Shown here: positions 51,445-63,898 of the stretch, piece by piece
How the letters are laid out: every line of letters starts with the position of its first letter
How positions within the stretch are numbered: position 1 is the first letter of the stretch
Assembly (NCBI RefSeq): GCF_048773025.1
Contig: NC_133555.1
Span: 60,583,206 to 60,647,205, forward strand
Length of the DNA: 64,000 bases
Reading direction: 5' to 3'
Source of the DNA: Camelus bactrianus
Lineage: Eukaryota > Chordata > Mammalia > Artiodactyla > Camelidae
Notes under the pieces: model-generated
Databases searched by the model: none
Seen by the model: only the letters and a program-made list of their open reading frames with translations
Told to the model about the DNA's origin: nothing
Program-made: the position numbers and the translations under genes

Positions 51445-51684
51445 ATGATGGCTCTCTCAGAACTCAGGGATCTAGAGTGCATTGTGGGTTTTGGTGGGTA
51501 CTTTCAAGAGAGCAAAGAGAACTGTGACCTCAGTGAGACAGCAACCGCACTGGCGCATGAGGTTGAGTTTTTCGATATGTCCTATGGCCACATCCACTGC
51601 ATCTGCAGGACCAGGGTCCAATTTGACATTTTGCCAATAGAGCACGTGTGGGGCTCAATCAGAGGTATCATGCATCTGGACTGA
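51445..51684 (+). other. Recurrent 79-codon frame, unit 9
   Basis: ATG at 51,445 and TGA ending at 51,684. A CTCF-like core lies a few bases downstream. Confidence 0.3.
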
Positions 51685-51687
51685 TGG

Positions 51688-51703
51688 TTCCAGGGGGCGT
51701 TGG
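51688..51703 (+). promoter_or_regulatory. CTCF-like core, unit 9
   Basis: Same 12-base core as in unit 1. Units 3, 7 and 8 carry CCTGGGGGCGTT and units 2 and 5 CCAGTGGGCGTT at this place. Confidence 0.35.
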
Positions 51704-52586
51704 GTTTGAAATCAGTATTAAAAGATTTAGGATCTGCTACATTCATAACCTGGATTGGGATTACAGCCTGGTTTGAGGCAGACGATACGGAACAGCTCTG
51801 TGGTTGCCTTCATGAACACATTACTCAAGAATTGGAGAAATAGGAAGAGTGGTCAAAGTCCACAGCATGAGAAAATGAAGCATTTCTTACAGCATTATCA
51901 CCCAAATGCAGATGCTACATTTTGGACCGCACTGACAGGGTACTGCACTGAGGACACATAGGTCGGTCTGCGGGATCATCCCAGCAGGCCCTGATGTATG
52001 ACATCCATACATATGCTTCCACTGGTTTTTCTGTAGACAGAGAAGCTCTGGGAAGAACTGGTAACATTGGGACATTCCCATGGCAGTAGAAAGTACAAGC
52101 GCACTCTTTTGGCTGTTTTGGAGACACTTCAAAATGACATACAGAAGAATGCAGAGCTGAAAACCTATAGAAGCTTCATTTCCACTAGAGGAAGTGCCCT
52201 GTGCCCTTTCAGAATTGTGAGATTAGTGTAATAAAAATGATGTTCTACTAACTGAAACAGTATGGTGTGTTCATCACAACAAATGCAACACCATCAATTA
52301 GAGATATACAAGAAAACACACACAGGAACAGGGCATGGCCTCAATGTCTAGGGAAATTTGTCCTCACAGAAATATTATGGAATTGCATACACCAAAGAGT
52401 CTAAATTTTTCACTTAACCAAGCCTTATAAGTCTATATTTAATACCTGATTGTACTTGACCAAGATAGAAAAAGAAATATAGTAAAAGAAACAGGAAGTA
52501 CCATTTCAGTTCCAAAGAGATTGAAGGCCCAAACAATAAGCTTTCAAGCATCTAGATGCAAAACTCTACCAGAGCAAGCTTTGAAA

Positions 52587-53380
52587 ACGGAAGTGAGCAA
52601 AACACTGTAGTACAACAGAGTCTCAGAATCACAAAGGTCAGAATACCAGAAAAGGGGAAGGGAAATTCTAGAGAAGAACCAAATAATATCAGAAAACTCA
52701 ATGGATGAGATAATAACTGGGCTAAAGTCAGTCCTAAGCAGACTAGATAATGCAGAGGGACTCGTGAATGACTGTGAAGACAGGGGAACAGAAATCCCTC
52801 GATCAGATAAAGACATAGAAAAGCAAGTGCAAACCAACGCAAACATCACTGTTGAATCCTGGTGTAAGACAAAGCATGAAAGAATAGGATTCATAAGAGT
52901 CCCAAAAGGAAAAGCAACAGATAAAATAAAAAATTCTGAAAAGGTGTTTGTAGAAGAATCACAATGAAACATGCTGAAAGCCAAGAAAGGATCATCTATA
53001 CGAATTCAGGAAGTACACAGCATCCAAAGGAGGTGAAATCCCAATACACCAACAAGCAGCTGTAGAATTCAAATAAACAAAGTTCATGATCATCCCAGTG
53101 ATCTAAAATGCACCTCGAGGAAAGCAACTTAGTCACAATAGAACCTCCAGTGGGGTTTCAGCTCATATCTCGGCAGAAATTTTGCTGGACAGGGAGGAGT
53201 GCCAGGACATAGGCCATAACTTCAATGAGAAAAAGCTGCAATCTACGGTAACCAATGCCAAATGACCGCCGTTTCTAAGAACGGCAGAGCTAGGGAATTT
53301 CACTGACCAGCAAACCTTAAAAGAATTCAGCAGTTTGGAACTGATCCTAAAACACAAGTTGAGAATCCTTCCCTGAGTAG
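52587..53380 (+). mobile_element. LINE-1 ORF1 remnant, unit 9
   Basis: An 88-codon open stretch (52,701-52,967) runs from the second half of the coiled coil through the WCKTKHERIGFIRVPKGKA junction into the start of the RRM. This is the best-preserved coiled-coil/RRM junction of the full units. Confidence 0.83.
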
Positions 53381-54411
53381 AAATGAAGCAAGATGAAATG
53401 GAAATAAGAAAACCACTATTGGAAATGCAAGAAGAGCATGAGTTACAAAGAAGAAACAAGAAGAAGGCAAGGAGGACATCAAAATCCTAAAGATGGGAGA
53501 GGGTAGCAGGAAATCATAGTTGATTTTAAGCACTATCTTAAGTGAATCAGCTTATATTATTGTCTGTCTGAAGCAAAAGGAGAGATGCATAGCCTAATGT
53601 GTTTGCAAAACAAACAAACAATCAAACAAACAAACACCAAAAGGTTACAGTTGGCTGACATCTACCAAAGAACCATGATTATTCGATACAAAATACTCAA
53701 AGTGATGTCAAGTATCATTCAGCACGCATCGACCCAGTATGGCGGCTAGCATGTACTCAACACACTTGTATTCGGAAAACAGATGCGTGCATTCATATTA
53801 ATAAATATTGATTCATAAGTGCATATCGTGACCCAAACCAAATGACGGTTTTGAATATGATTGGTTCATAGAACGTGATATACACTTACAAGTCTTCCAA
53901 CAGGATGAACGAATGTCATATTCTACCCTACGTAGAGAAGAAACGGCATAAGCCTATAGCAAAGACAAGTAGCTCTGCCAAACTGTACTAAGAGCAAAAG
54001 AGACAGACTACAAAGGGCACATTGGGATTGGTTTCACTTCGAGGAATTTCAGCCCCCATGAAACAAATGGATCCATGTTCTGAGAGTGTGGATGTTTCAG
54101 CAGAAAGCAACAGACCGATATGTATTCTGGGTGAATGGATATTACACAAACATGACTTTACTTTAGTGGGTCTCCGTGTAATGTGAACTGTTAGAAAGTA
54201 TCAAGACGTGTGAAAACATAAACTAAAAATGGACACACTTCCCTCCGTTTGTACTCTGTATACAGTCTGGACCAAAGGAAAGAGGGAAGAAAAAAGGACG
54301 ATTGGACGCCAGTGGATTGAATCACGTTTCCCTTAGGAACCTCTAGTCTAATGCAGCCCCTCCCCCAACACTGAAATAATGCAGCAACCATTGGGGATGG
54401 CAGTTACCGGA

Positions 54412-55098
54412 TGGAATTCCAGAAGGAATGTTGCTGTGTACTGCGAGGCTTGTTGTGGCTGATGGAACCAAGGTAACTGGGCAGAATTCTGTGGGTGGAT
54501 CAGTGTGATGGAGGGTCTGCCGCCCTCTGTGGAGCTTGGCTTTGGTCTTTTGCTCGGGAAGCTGTGCAAGTTCGAGTTACTGCTGCTGCCCAAAGACCTG
54601 AGTTCACGGGTCAGTTTCCAGAATCTGAAAGGGCAGACAGTGGAAGATCTGCCTGTCATCAGCATACTAGTGAGGCTCAGAGTTACTTCCAGACTTGCCC
54701 AGTCCTGTTGAAGTCGACTTTATGGGAGACACGAAGAGAACCTGGCAGAAAAGTTGGCTGGATGGATTGAGCTGAGATGCGAACATATTGATGAGAGTTG
54801 TTCTGCTACAATGGAGAATACCGGCATGGAGGCTTCTCTAGAGAATTCCAGGCTCGAAATTCTTTCATGAGACCTACTGAACCTCGGTGATACTGGTAGA
54901 AATATACGGAGTGTCAACGTGCACTTGAGAAAGTTACTCAATTCCCTGCTTCAAGAACGGGTCCAAGATTCCTGACGTCTATAAGAGAAGAGATGGCGGA
55001 GATGATAAAAGCGCTCATGTTCTTGGAAGAGGTCACGAGAATCCACAGGTCCCAAGGGGCATTTACAAACCATTCAGACCAAAATGCACCAAGCCCAG
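54412..55098 (+). other. Conserved block, unit 9
   Basis: The frame restarts from an ATG at 54,505 (68 codons) and ends at TGA after Ala-Gln-Ser-Cys. A second frame over the same bases is open for 91 codons, showing how little frame-specific constraint is left. Donor-like GTAAGC at 55,099. Confidence 0.42.
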
Positions 55099-57860
55099 GT
55101 AAGCCTTTTCCCAGGTTTGGGCATAGCTATCAGGCACTTGCACTTCCCACCCCTCCACTCAGTCATCCATTTTAAAGAATCAGATCCTGAGCTGCAATGA
55201 AGCCAGTAGGAGAAGAGCAAGCCCCTCCTAGATTCAGAGTTCCTCCAACTTCACACTCTGTGAAGAATGGTGAATTCCTTAAAGGTCAAATACTCTCGAC
55301 TAAAATAGATAGGAATTTAATACTCAGCTCACACAAAGAAATGATGACCTTCCCGTAGATTCAGAAAATGCTGTGGTTAAGTCTTTTTCGGGTGAAGGGA
55401 GTGTGGTAGGTGAGGGGAATCTTTGACTGAACTAAAATATGTATTAGGCCTCAGTATTTCAAGACAGTATAGTCAAATATTATAAGTCAGATAGTGAACT
55501 GAACTGTAAAAGTCGTGAAAGACATTAAAGACACAGGTTATGTGGGGCGTCTTTCCCTTCAGACAAGCCCCGGGTGCACGATATCATGGGGGTGCACACT
55601 TGGTTGTGTGAAATTTATTTACCCAATATGATCGGATGATTAAGCGTTCTCATCAATGATAGAAGAACAATTGGTTCTCAATTGCCTAGCAGAGCTGCAG
55701 CAGGGTTCTCATAGCTAAAATGCTTCTAGGTGCTTTGGAATCAAGCCTAAATGTATAATTTTGTTTGGTTTTTCTTGTATTTTCCTAAAGAGGAATGTTA
55801 CCCCTTGAAATGCCAACATTGGCCAGTATGTGTCATTGTGAGTAAAGGGAACCTCATGCACAAGGGAAACCCAGGTTCTCGGTTATTTCGTGGTTCCAAT
55901 AGGTACTTCATGGTTCCGGTTGGTGTTGGAGGCTTCAACACTAAAGAGTTGACATATCCCCTTCAAATTATTGGACAGTGATTTTACTTTATAACTGTCT
56001 ATATTTTTCTTATAGTTGACATAATGTTACAAAATTGACAGGTCTGGCATCTAGGTGGATTTAGTATGTTTCAAAATCTACCTTCATTTTCTTATAAATC
56101 CCAAAACATGTAAATCAATTCTATTAACATTCTTAAAAACTGCAACTGAGTTATCAACACAATGTGAAAATTGGAGGCTACGGACAAACCCTCCCACCAT
56201 GGCTGCATATTAAACAGAGCTAAACAACCATCACAATTCTGTGAATTATATCTGTAAAGTGTTGATTTATCGATGCCCAGGTGGCAGAGAACCAGTGCAA
56301 CCTGCGCTCACTCCCACCCATGTACACAGCAATGTAAACATCCACTCACCCAGCCCTTGGCACAGGACACTTTCCGAAGTGTGGTCTGTTACTTCCAAAG
56401 ACAGGATGAGGCCTCAGAAAACCTGGAAGCAGGAGAAGGCAAAGTAGAGAATGGAAATCTGTGCAGGATCTGACCTCTGCTGATGGAGCAGCAAAGGTGA
56501 AACTCTGTTTTACTTGGACGCACACTCTCAAGCGGACAGCACACATGGGACTGTAGGTAATGCGCTGAGTGTTAGAAGAGTGCACAGCAGATGCTTGGCT
56601 GACATAACTCATAGAAATCAGCACAAAATATCCCCACAATTGATTCTGAGACAAAGATCCGATCTGCCAAATTTGAGCCAGCAGAGGCAGTGGAAAATGA
56701 GGTATAGAGCTACAGATAATGGCACACGCTGAGTCTCAGGGATCTGGAGTGCATTGTGGGTTGTGGTGGGTTCTATCAAGAGAGCAAACCGACCTGTTAC
56801 CCCATTAAGAAAGCAACCACATTGGCGTGTGAGGTTGAGTTTTTCGATATGTGCCATGGCCACATCCACTGCATTTTGCAGGCCCAGGATCAATTTGGCA
56901 TTTTGCCAATAGAGCACGTGTGGGGCTCAATCAGAGATGTCGTGCATCTGGTCTGAGGGATTCAGTGGCCCTTGGGCTTGAAATCAGTATGAAAACCTTT
57001 AGGATCTGCTACAGTCATAACCTGGACAGGGATTATGGATTGGTTTGAGGAAGAGAATTCGGTACAGCTCTGTGGTTGCATTCGTGCACACATGACCCAA
57101 GGATGAGGGATCAAGGAAGAGTGGTCAAAGTCCACAACGTGAGAAGTTGAAGCATTTCCTTCAGCATTATCTCCCAAATGCAGATGCTACATTTTGGATG
57201 GCACTGACATGGTACTGCACAGAGGACACAAAGATCGGTCTGCGGGATCATTCAAGCAGGCCCTGATTTATGGCATCCATACATATGTTTCCACTGGTGT
57301 TTCTGTAGACAGAGGAGCTCTGGGAAGAACTGGTAACGTTGGGACATTCCCATGGCAATAGAAAGCACAAGCACACTCTCAGTTTGCTGTTTTGGAAAGA
57401 CTCCAATATGACATACAGCAGAATGCCGTGCTGAAAACCTTTAAGCTTCATTTCCAGAACAGGAAGTGTACTCTGCACTTTCAGAATTGTGAGGTAAGTG
57501 CAATAAAACGAAGTTTTACTAATTGAAATAATATGGTGTGTTCATCACAACAAAGGCAACACCAGCAATTAGAGATATACCAGACAACACACACAGGAAC
57601 AGGACATGGCATCAATGCCTAGGGAAAATTGCCCTCACAGAAATATCATGGAACTTTGTACACCCAATGGTCTAAAATTTTCACTTAACAAAGCCCTATA
57701 ATTCTATATTAGATATCTGATATTACTTGACCAGTAGAGATAAAGAAGTATAGTAAAAGAAACAGGAAGTACCATTTTCAGTTTCAAAGAGTTTGAAGGC
57801 CCAAAAAATAAGCTTTCAAACATCTAGACTGCAAAACGCTACCAGAGCATGTATTGAAAA

Positions 57861-58645
57861 CTGAGGTGAGGAAAACATGAAGTACAACAGTGTCTCAGAA
57901 TCACAAAAGGCAGTTATCCAGGAAAGGGGAAGAGAAACTCTAAAAACGAGCCAAATAATATCAGAAAACTCAAGGATGAGATAATATCAGGGCTAAAGTC
58001 AGTCCAAAGCAGACTTGATAATGCAGACGGACTCGTGAAAGACTGTGAAGACAGGGGAACAGAAATCCCTCGATCAGAAGAAGACATAGAAAAAGAAGTG
58101 CAACCCAATGCAAACATTGCTGTTGAAGCCTGGGGTAAGACAAAGCATGAAAGAGTAAGATTCGTAAGAGTCCCAGATGGAAAAGCAAGATTAACAAAAA
58201 AAGTCTGAAAAGATATTTGTAGAAAAATCAGACTGTAACTTGCTGAAAGACAAGAAAGAATGAGGTATACGAAATCAGAAAGTACACATACCAAAGGAGT
58301 TGGAAACCCAATACACCTACATTCAGCAGTATTATTCAAATCAACAAAGTTCATGATCAACCGAGTGATTTTAAATGCATATAGAGGAAAACAACTTAGT
58401 CACAACACTACCTCCAGAGGGGTTTCAGCTTATATTTCGAGAGGAATACTGCAGGATAGAAGGAGTGACAGGACATAGACCAAATCCTGAATAAGAAAAA
58501 GCTGCAATCTATGGTAGCCTATGCTACAAGACTGCCATTCCTATTAAAGGCAGAGCTAGATAATTTCACAGACCGGCAAAACTTAGAAGAATTCAGCAGT
58601 TAGGAACTTATCCTTAAAGGAAGATTCAGAATTCCACCCTGAATC
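57861..58645 (+). mobile_element. LINE-1 ORF1 remnant, unit 10
   Basis: More divergent than interior copies, yet the SRLDNADGLVKDCEDRG and IEKEVQPNANIAVEAWGKTK stretches are readable. Small deletions break the frame, and no long sense frame survives. Confidence 0.78.
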
Positions 58646-58866
58646 GAAAAGTAGCAAGTAGAAATGTAAATAAGAAAACCATTATTGGAAATGCAAGAAG
58701 AGCAATGAGTTTCAAAGAATAAACAAAAAGGCAATGAGGAAATCAAAATCCTGAAGATGGAAGTGGGGAGCAGGAAATCATAGGTGATTTTCAGCACTAT
58801 ACTAAGTAAATCAGCTTACATAACTCTCTGAAGCAAACGGAGAGATTCATGGCGTAATGTGTTTGC

Positions 58867-58910
58867 AAAACAAACAACAAGCAAACAAACAATCAAACAA
58901 ATAAACACAA
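58867..58910 (+). repeat. Expanded (CAAA)n tract, unit 10
   Basis: The imperfect CAAA tract present in the spacer of every full unit (for example 11,233-11,267 in unit 1) is longest here, with interspersed CAAC, CAAG and CAAT. Confidence 0.8.
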
Positions 58911-59684
58911 AAAGTGTACGGTTGGCTGACATCTATCCAAAGGATACATGATAATTCAAAATAAATTACTCAAACTGATGTCAAGGATGATTCAGCCTGC
59001 ATTGACCCAGTATCGAGGCTTGCATGTAATCAACACACATGTATTCCGAACACAGACGTGTGCATTAATATTCATAAATATTGATTCAAAAGAGCATATC
59101 GTGACCTAACCCAAATGCCGATTTTGAATAAGATGGAGTCATAGTCCGTGATATAGGTTTACAAGTCTTCCAACAGGATCAATGAATGGCATATTCAACC
59201 CTACGTAGAGAATAAATGGCATACACCTATAACAAAGACAAGTAGCTCTGCAAAACTGTACTAAGAGCAAAAGAGACAGACAGGAAAGTGCACATTGGGA
59301 TTGGTTTCACTTCTAGGAATTTCAGCCCCCATGAAACAAATGGATCCATGTTCTGAGAGAGTGTGTATTTCAGCAGAAAAGCAACAGACGGATATGCATT
59401 GTGGGTGAATGGATATTACACAAACAAAAGATTCTTATAGTGGGTCTTTGTGTAATGTTAACAGTTAGAAAGTTTAAAGACGTGTGAAACCATAAACAAC
59501 ATGGACAGAATTCCCTCCGTTTGTACTGTGTATACAGATCTGTACAAAAGGATAGAGGGAAGAAAAAACTGATCATGGGACGCTAATGGAGAGAATCACA
59601 TTTACCTTTGGAACCTCTCGTCTGATGCAGCCCCTCCCCCAACACTGACAAGATGCAGCAACCATTGGGGATGGCAGTTACCGG

Positions 59685-60370
59685 TTGGATTCCAGGTGGA
59701 ATCTTGGTGTGTTCTGCCAGGATTGTTGTGGCTGGTGGATCCAAGGTAACTGGGCAGAATTCTGTGGGTGGATCAGTGTCATGGAGGTGGTACCGCCCTC
59801 TATGGAGCTTGGCTTAAGTCTCTTTTTCTGGAATCTGTGTAAGTTCGAGATACTCGTGCTGCGCAATGGCCTGAGTTCACGGGTCAGTTTCCAGAATCTG
59901 AAAGGGCAGATACTGGAAGATCTGCCTGTCATCAGCTTACAGGTGAGGCTCCGAGGTACTTTCAGACTTGCCCTGTCCTTTAGAATTTGACTTTATAGGA
60001 GACATGAAGGAAGTTGGCAGAAAAGCTGGCTGCACAAATTGAGGTGAGATGCGAACACATTGATGAGAGTTGTTCTGCTACAATGGAGAATACTGGCATG
60101 GAGACTTCTGTTGAGAATACCAGGCTCAAAAGACATTCATGAGACATATTGAACCTCGCCGATACTGGCAGAAACATATGGAGTGTCAACGTGCACTTTA
60201 GGAAGGTACTCAATTCTCTGCTCCAAGAACGGGTCCAAGATTACTGACGTCTAAAAGAGAAGAGATGGCAGAGATGATAAAAGCGCTCATGTTCTTGGAA
60301 GAGGTCGTGAGAATCCACACGTCCCAAGGGGCATTTATAAACCACTCAGACGACCAAGCACGAAGCACAG
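59685..60370 (+). other. Conserved block, unit 10
   Basis: A 101-codon frame at 59,685-59,990 begins with a TTG, not an ATG, and keeps the FQNLKGQILEDLPVISLQVR stretch. Nucleotide conservation with interior units is higher here than in the flanking unit 10 sequence. Donor-like GTAAGC at 60,371. Confidence 0.42.
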
Positions 60371-63118
60371 GTAAGCCTTTTCCCAGGGTTGGCCCTTGGT
60401 ACCAAGCACTTGCTCTTCCCTCCCCTCCCCTCATGTATCCACTTCAAAGAATCAGCACTTGAGTTGCAATGAAGCCAGTAGGAGCTGAGCAAGCCCCTCC
60501 TTGTATCAGAGTTCCTCCTCCTTCACATTCTGTGCACAACAGTGAACTCCTCCATTGTCAACTACTCTCGACTAAAATAGATTGGTATTGAATTCTTCGC
60601 TCACACCTTGAAATGATGATCTTCCCCTAGATTCAGCAAATGCTGGGCTTATGTCTACTTTGGTGTGAAGGGAGTTTTGTAAGTGAGTGAATTTTTTGCC
60701 TGAATTTGGATATTTATTTATCCTCATTTTTTCAAAACAGTATTTGTAACTATTATAATTCAGTTATTGAAATGAAGTGTAATTGTTGGGATAGGTATGT
60801 AGTGACACTTCTTTGTGGACCGTCTTTTCCCTTTTGTCAAGTCCCAGGAGCAGGATATAATGTGATTGCTGTATTTTTTGGGTTAAATTGCTTTTCTCAA
60901 CATAATTAGTCGATTAAACATTCTCATCTTTGATAGACGAGCACATGATTCTCAATAGCCTAGCAAAGCTGCGGCAGTGTTCTCATATCTATAATATCTC
61001 TAAGTGCTATTGAAACCAAGCCTATGTAAAAATACATTGTTTGGGTTTCTTTGTGGTTTCCTAAATAATAATTTTTCCCCTTGAATCGCCAACATTGACC
61101 AGTATGTGTCATTATTAGGAAAGGGCACCACATGCACAATGGAAAACTAGGGTTGTGGTTGTTAATGGTTCTAAGAATTATTTCATTGTTTCTGTTAGTG
61201 CTGGAGGCACCAAGAGAAAACTGTTGACCTGCCTCCTTCATGACTTTTGGCTGCTAATTTATATTTTCTGTGCATTTTTCTTATTTGGATATTTCAAGCT
61301 GGTACCTAAATTTGGCAACTCTGTCTTATAGTTAGATATAGTATGTTTCTAAAACTGTATTTATTTTGATACATTTCCCATGTATGTAATTTAATTCTGT
61401 TTATTATTTGAAAGTCTGCAATGAGGTATGAACACATTGTCAGACCTGGAGTTTTCGGACACATCCTCCCACAACTGATATACAGAAAAATAGCTAAACA
61501 AGAATCAAGTGTCTGTGAGTTATGACTAAATTGTGTTAATTTATCCATGCCAAACTGGCAGAGTACCAGTGCAAACTTCGCTCACTCTCTCCCATGTATA
61601 CAGCAAGATAAACATACACTCTCCCAGCCCTTGACTCAGGAACCCTGCTGAAAAATGCCCAAACATCTCTTACTTCAAAAGTCAGAAAATTCTCACATAA
61701 CCTGGAAAGAGTAGAAGGCAAATTAGAGAATGGAAATCAGTGCAGGACCTGACCTTTGGTGAGGGAGCAGTAAAGGGGAAACTGTGTTTTACTGGAATGC
61801 ACACTCTAAAGTGGACAGGTCATTTGAGATGGAAGACAATGTGCTGAGGGTTAAAAGAGTGCATAGTGGACGTTTGGTTGACATATCTGAAAGCAATAAT
61901 CACAAAATTTCTCTGCAATTCATTCCCAGACCAATACTCCACCTGTTAATTTTGAGCTAGGAGTGCCTGTGGAATCTGTGTGTTAGGGCTGTGGCTGATG
62001 TCACAAATTTATTCCCAGGGGTTTGCAGATTGTTTTGGGCTGTGGTTGGTACTATCTAGAGAACAGATCTGCCTGGGTCCTCTCTTAATATTAAATCTGC
62101 TGGCATATGTGTTGTGGATTAGCTTAGTAACCCAGGGCCTTAGTCACAGTCTTTCCACATCCACGGTATAATTGCTCATTTTCTCCATAAAGGAGAAATG
62201 GGTCTCATTCAGAGCCATCTTCATCTAGTTTCTAGAATCCAGGGCAATTTATTGTTGAAATCAGATTCTATAGCCCAAGGATCTGCAACTTTCATAGGCA
62301 GGATTGAAATTTCTTATTGTCCAAAGCAGAGGTTTTTGAAATGCCCCATGCTTGCCTTTGAGTTCCAATGCCTTATTGCAAGAGTTCTTGGAGCAGAGAT
62401 CTGCTGAACAATATGTGAATTTGAAGCCTTTCCGTCAGACTTGACTACCACATGCTAATGCAACAATAGTTGTGGTGCTGACCCAGTACTACACTAAGGA
62501 CCCAACTGTGGCACTGCACGCTTCAACAGGTTCTAATGTGTGACATCATTAGATTTGTTTCCACTTTTGTTTTTGTTTGCAGAGAACCTGAGGGAACCCA
62601 TTATAAAATTTTGAATATTCCGTGGCAATAGTAAGGACGAATGCACTTTCATAAGAGTGTATTGGAACCATTCCCTATCCACATATCCAGCCGGCAGCCC
62701 AGAAACCATTTGGAAGCCTGTATTCCAGCAAAAATTACTAATCCCAGCACTGTCAGAGCTATGATAAGCATTTAACCAAAATGACACTCTGCTAACTTTA
62801 CTAGAATAGGTTGTATTCACCACAACAAAAACCACACTAGCAATCATAGATATAACAGGCAACAGACACAGAAGGAATGCATGGCATCATTACATACCAA
62901 AAACAATCCTCAAAGCATTAATACTAAATGTGCACAGAAATGATTTCACTTACAAAAGCTGTTCAAGTCTATAATAGATAACTGATAATCCTTAACCCAT
63001 AGCGATAGAGAGATATAATAAAATTAAAAGAACCATTCCAAATTTTCAAAAGACAGGAGTCTCCTGAAAGAACATGCAATGTATTAGACCACCAAAATTT
63101 ACTAGAACATGACTTGAA

Positions 63119-63700
63119 AAGGGAGGACATAAAAACACTGAAGGAAATCTTGAGTCTATGAATACAAATGCAGGCTAGTATAAATGGAAAGAGAAACACT
63201 TTAGATGAGCCAAATAGAATCAGAAAACTCAATGGTGAGAATAGCTAAGCTAAAGACAGTCCAAATCGGACTAGATAATGCAGAGGAACAAATAAGTGAA
63301 TTCGAAAGCAGGATAACCGCAATCACTCAGTCAGAACACGACATAGAAAAGCAAGTGAAAACCAATGCAAGCAATGCAACTGAAACCTGGGATAAGAGAA
63401 AACATACCAGTCTATGACTCCTAGGGATCCCACATGGAAAAGAAGAAAGGCAAATGGTTTGAAAAGATATTTGAAGAAATCAGACTGAAATTTTCTTAAA
63501 CCAAAGATAGAACCAGCTATCTCAACACAGGAAGCACAGAGGGTCCAAGCATAATGAACCCTAGTAGGCCTACAAAAATATATATTCTAATTTAAATGGC
63601 CAAAGTTGATAATAAAGAAATGATTCTAAATGCACCAAAATAGAAACAAGTGCATTGCAAGAGAACTTTCTAATGTCTTCAGCTGATTTCTTAATAGATA
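63119..63700 (+). mobile_element. LINE-1 ORF1 remnant, unit 11, most LINE-1-like
   Basis: The frame at 63,205-63,417 reads LDNAEEQISEFESRITAITQ then SEHDIEKQVKTNASN and ATETWDKRK. This fits the L1 ORF1 pattern EERISKLEDRLVEITQSEQE...LWDNIK much better than the interior units do. The remnant is truncated in its C-terminal half by the deletion near 63,700. It probably preserves the oldest state of the array. Confidence 0.85.
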
Positions 63701-63750
63701 GATTAGTAATTTTTTCTTCCCTCTTTCATTTTGTGTTGATCTCTATTCCA

Positions 63751-63898
63751 AGAACTGATGAAAGGCAGATTCCTTCAGTCTAAACAACATGAGTTGGCAG
63801 AGATTCTATAAGTGTTCAAGTTCTTGGAAGAGGTCATCATAATCAACACATCTCAAGGGGCTATTTCAGACAATACAAGAGACCATGCACCAAGCCCT
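63751..63898 (+). other. Conserved block, unit 11 (last part only)
   Basis: Only the end of the block survives next to the internal deletion: TTCTTGGAAGAGGTCAT and the following CACCAAGCCCT are readable. The donor-like site is changed to GTTTAT. Confidence 0.5.

Larger units (their letters stand above)
50902..56172 (+). repeat. Array unit 9
   Basis: The first about 1.4 kb is close to interior units. From about 52.3 kb on it carries older states shared with units 1 and 10, for example ACCCAGTAT near 53,730 and GAAAACGGAAGTGAGC-type ORF1 variants. It is a transition unit toward the decayed right side. Confidence 0.92.
56173..61447 (+). repeat. Array unit 10 (diverging)
   Basis: Clearly homologous throughout but more divergent than units 2-9, and decay deepens after about 60,500. 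The GCCGTT/AACGGC inverted repeat found in most units is broken here. The (CAAA)n tract is longer than elsewhere. Confidence 0.9.
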
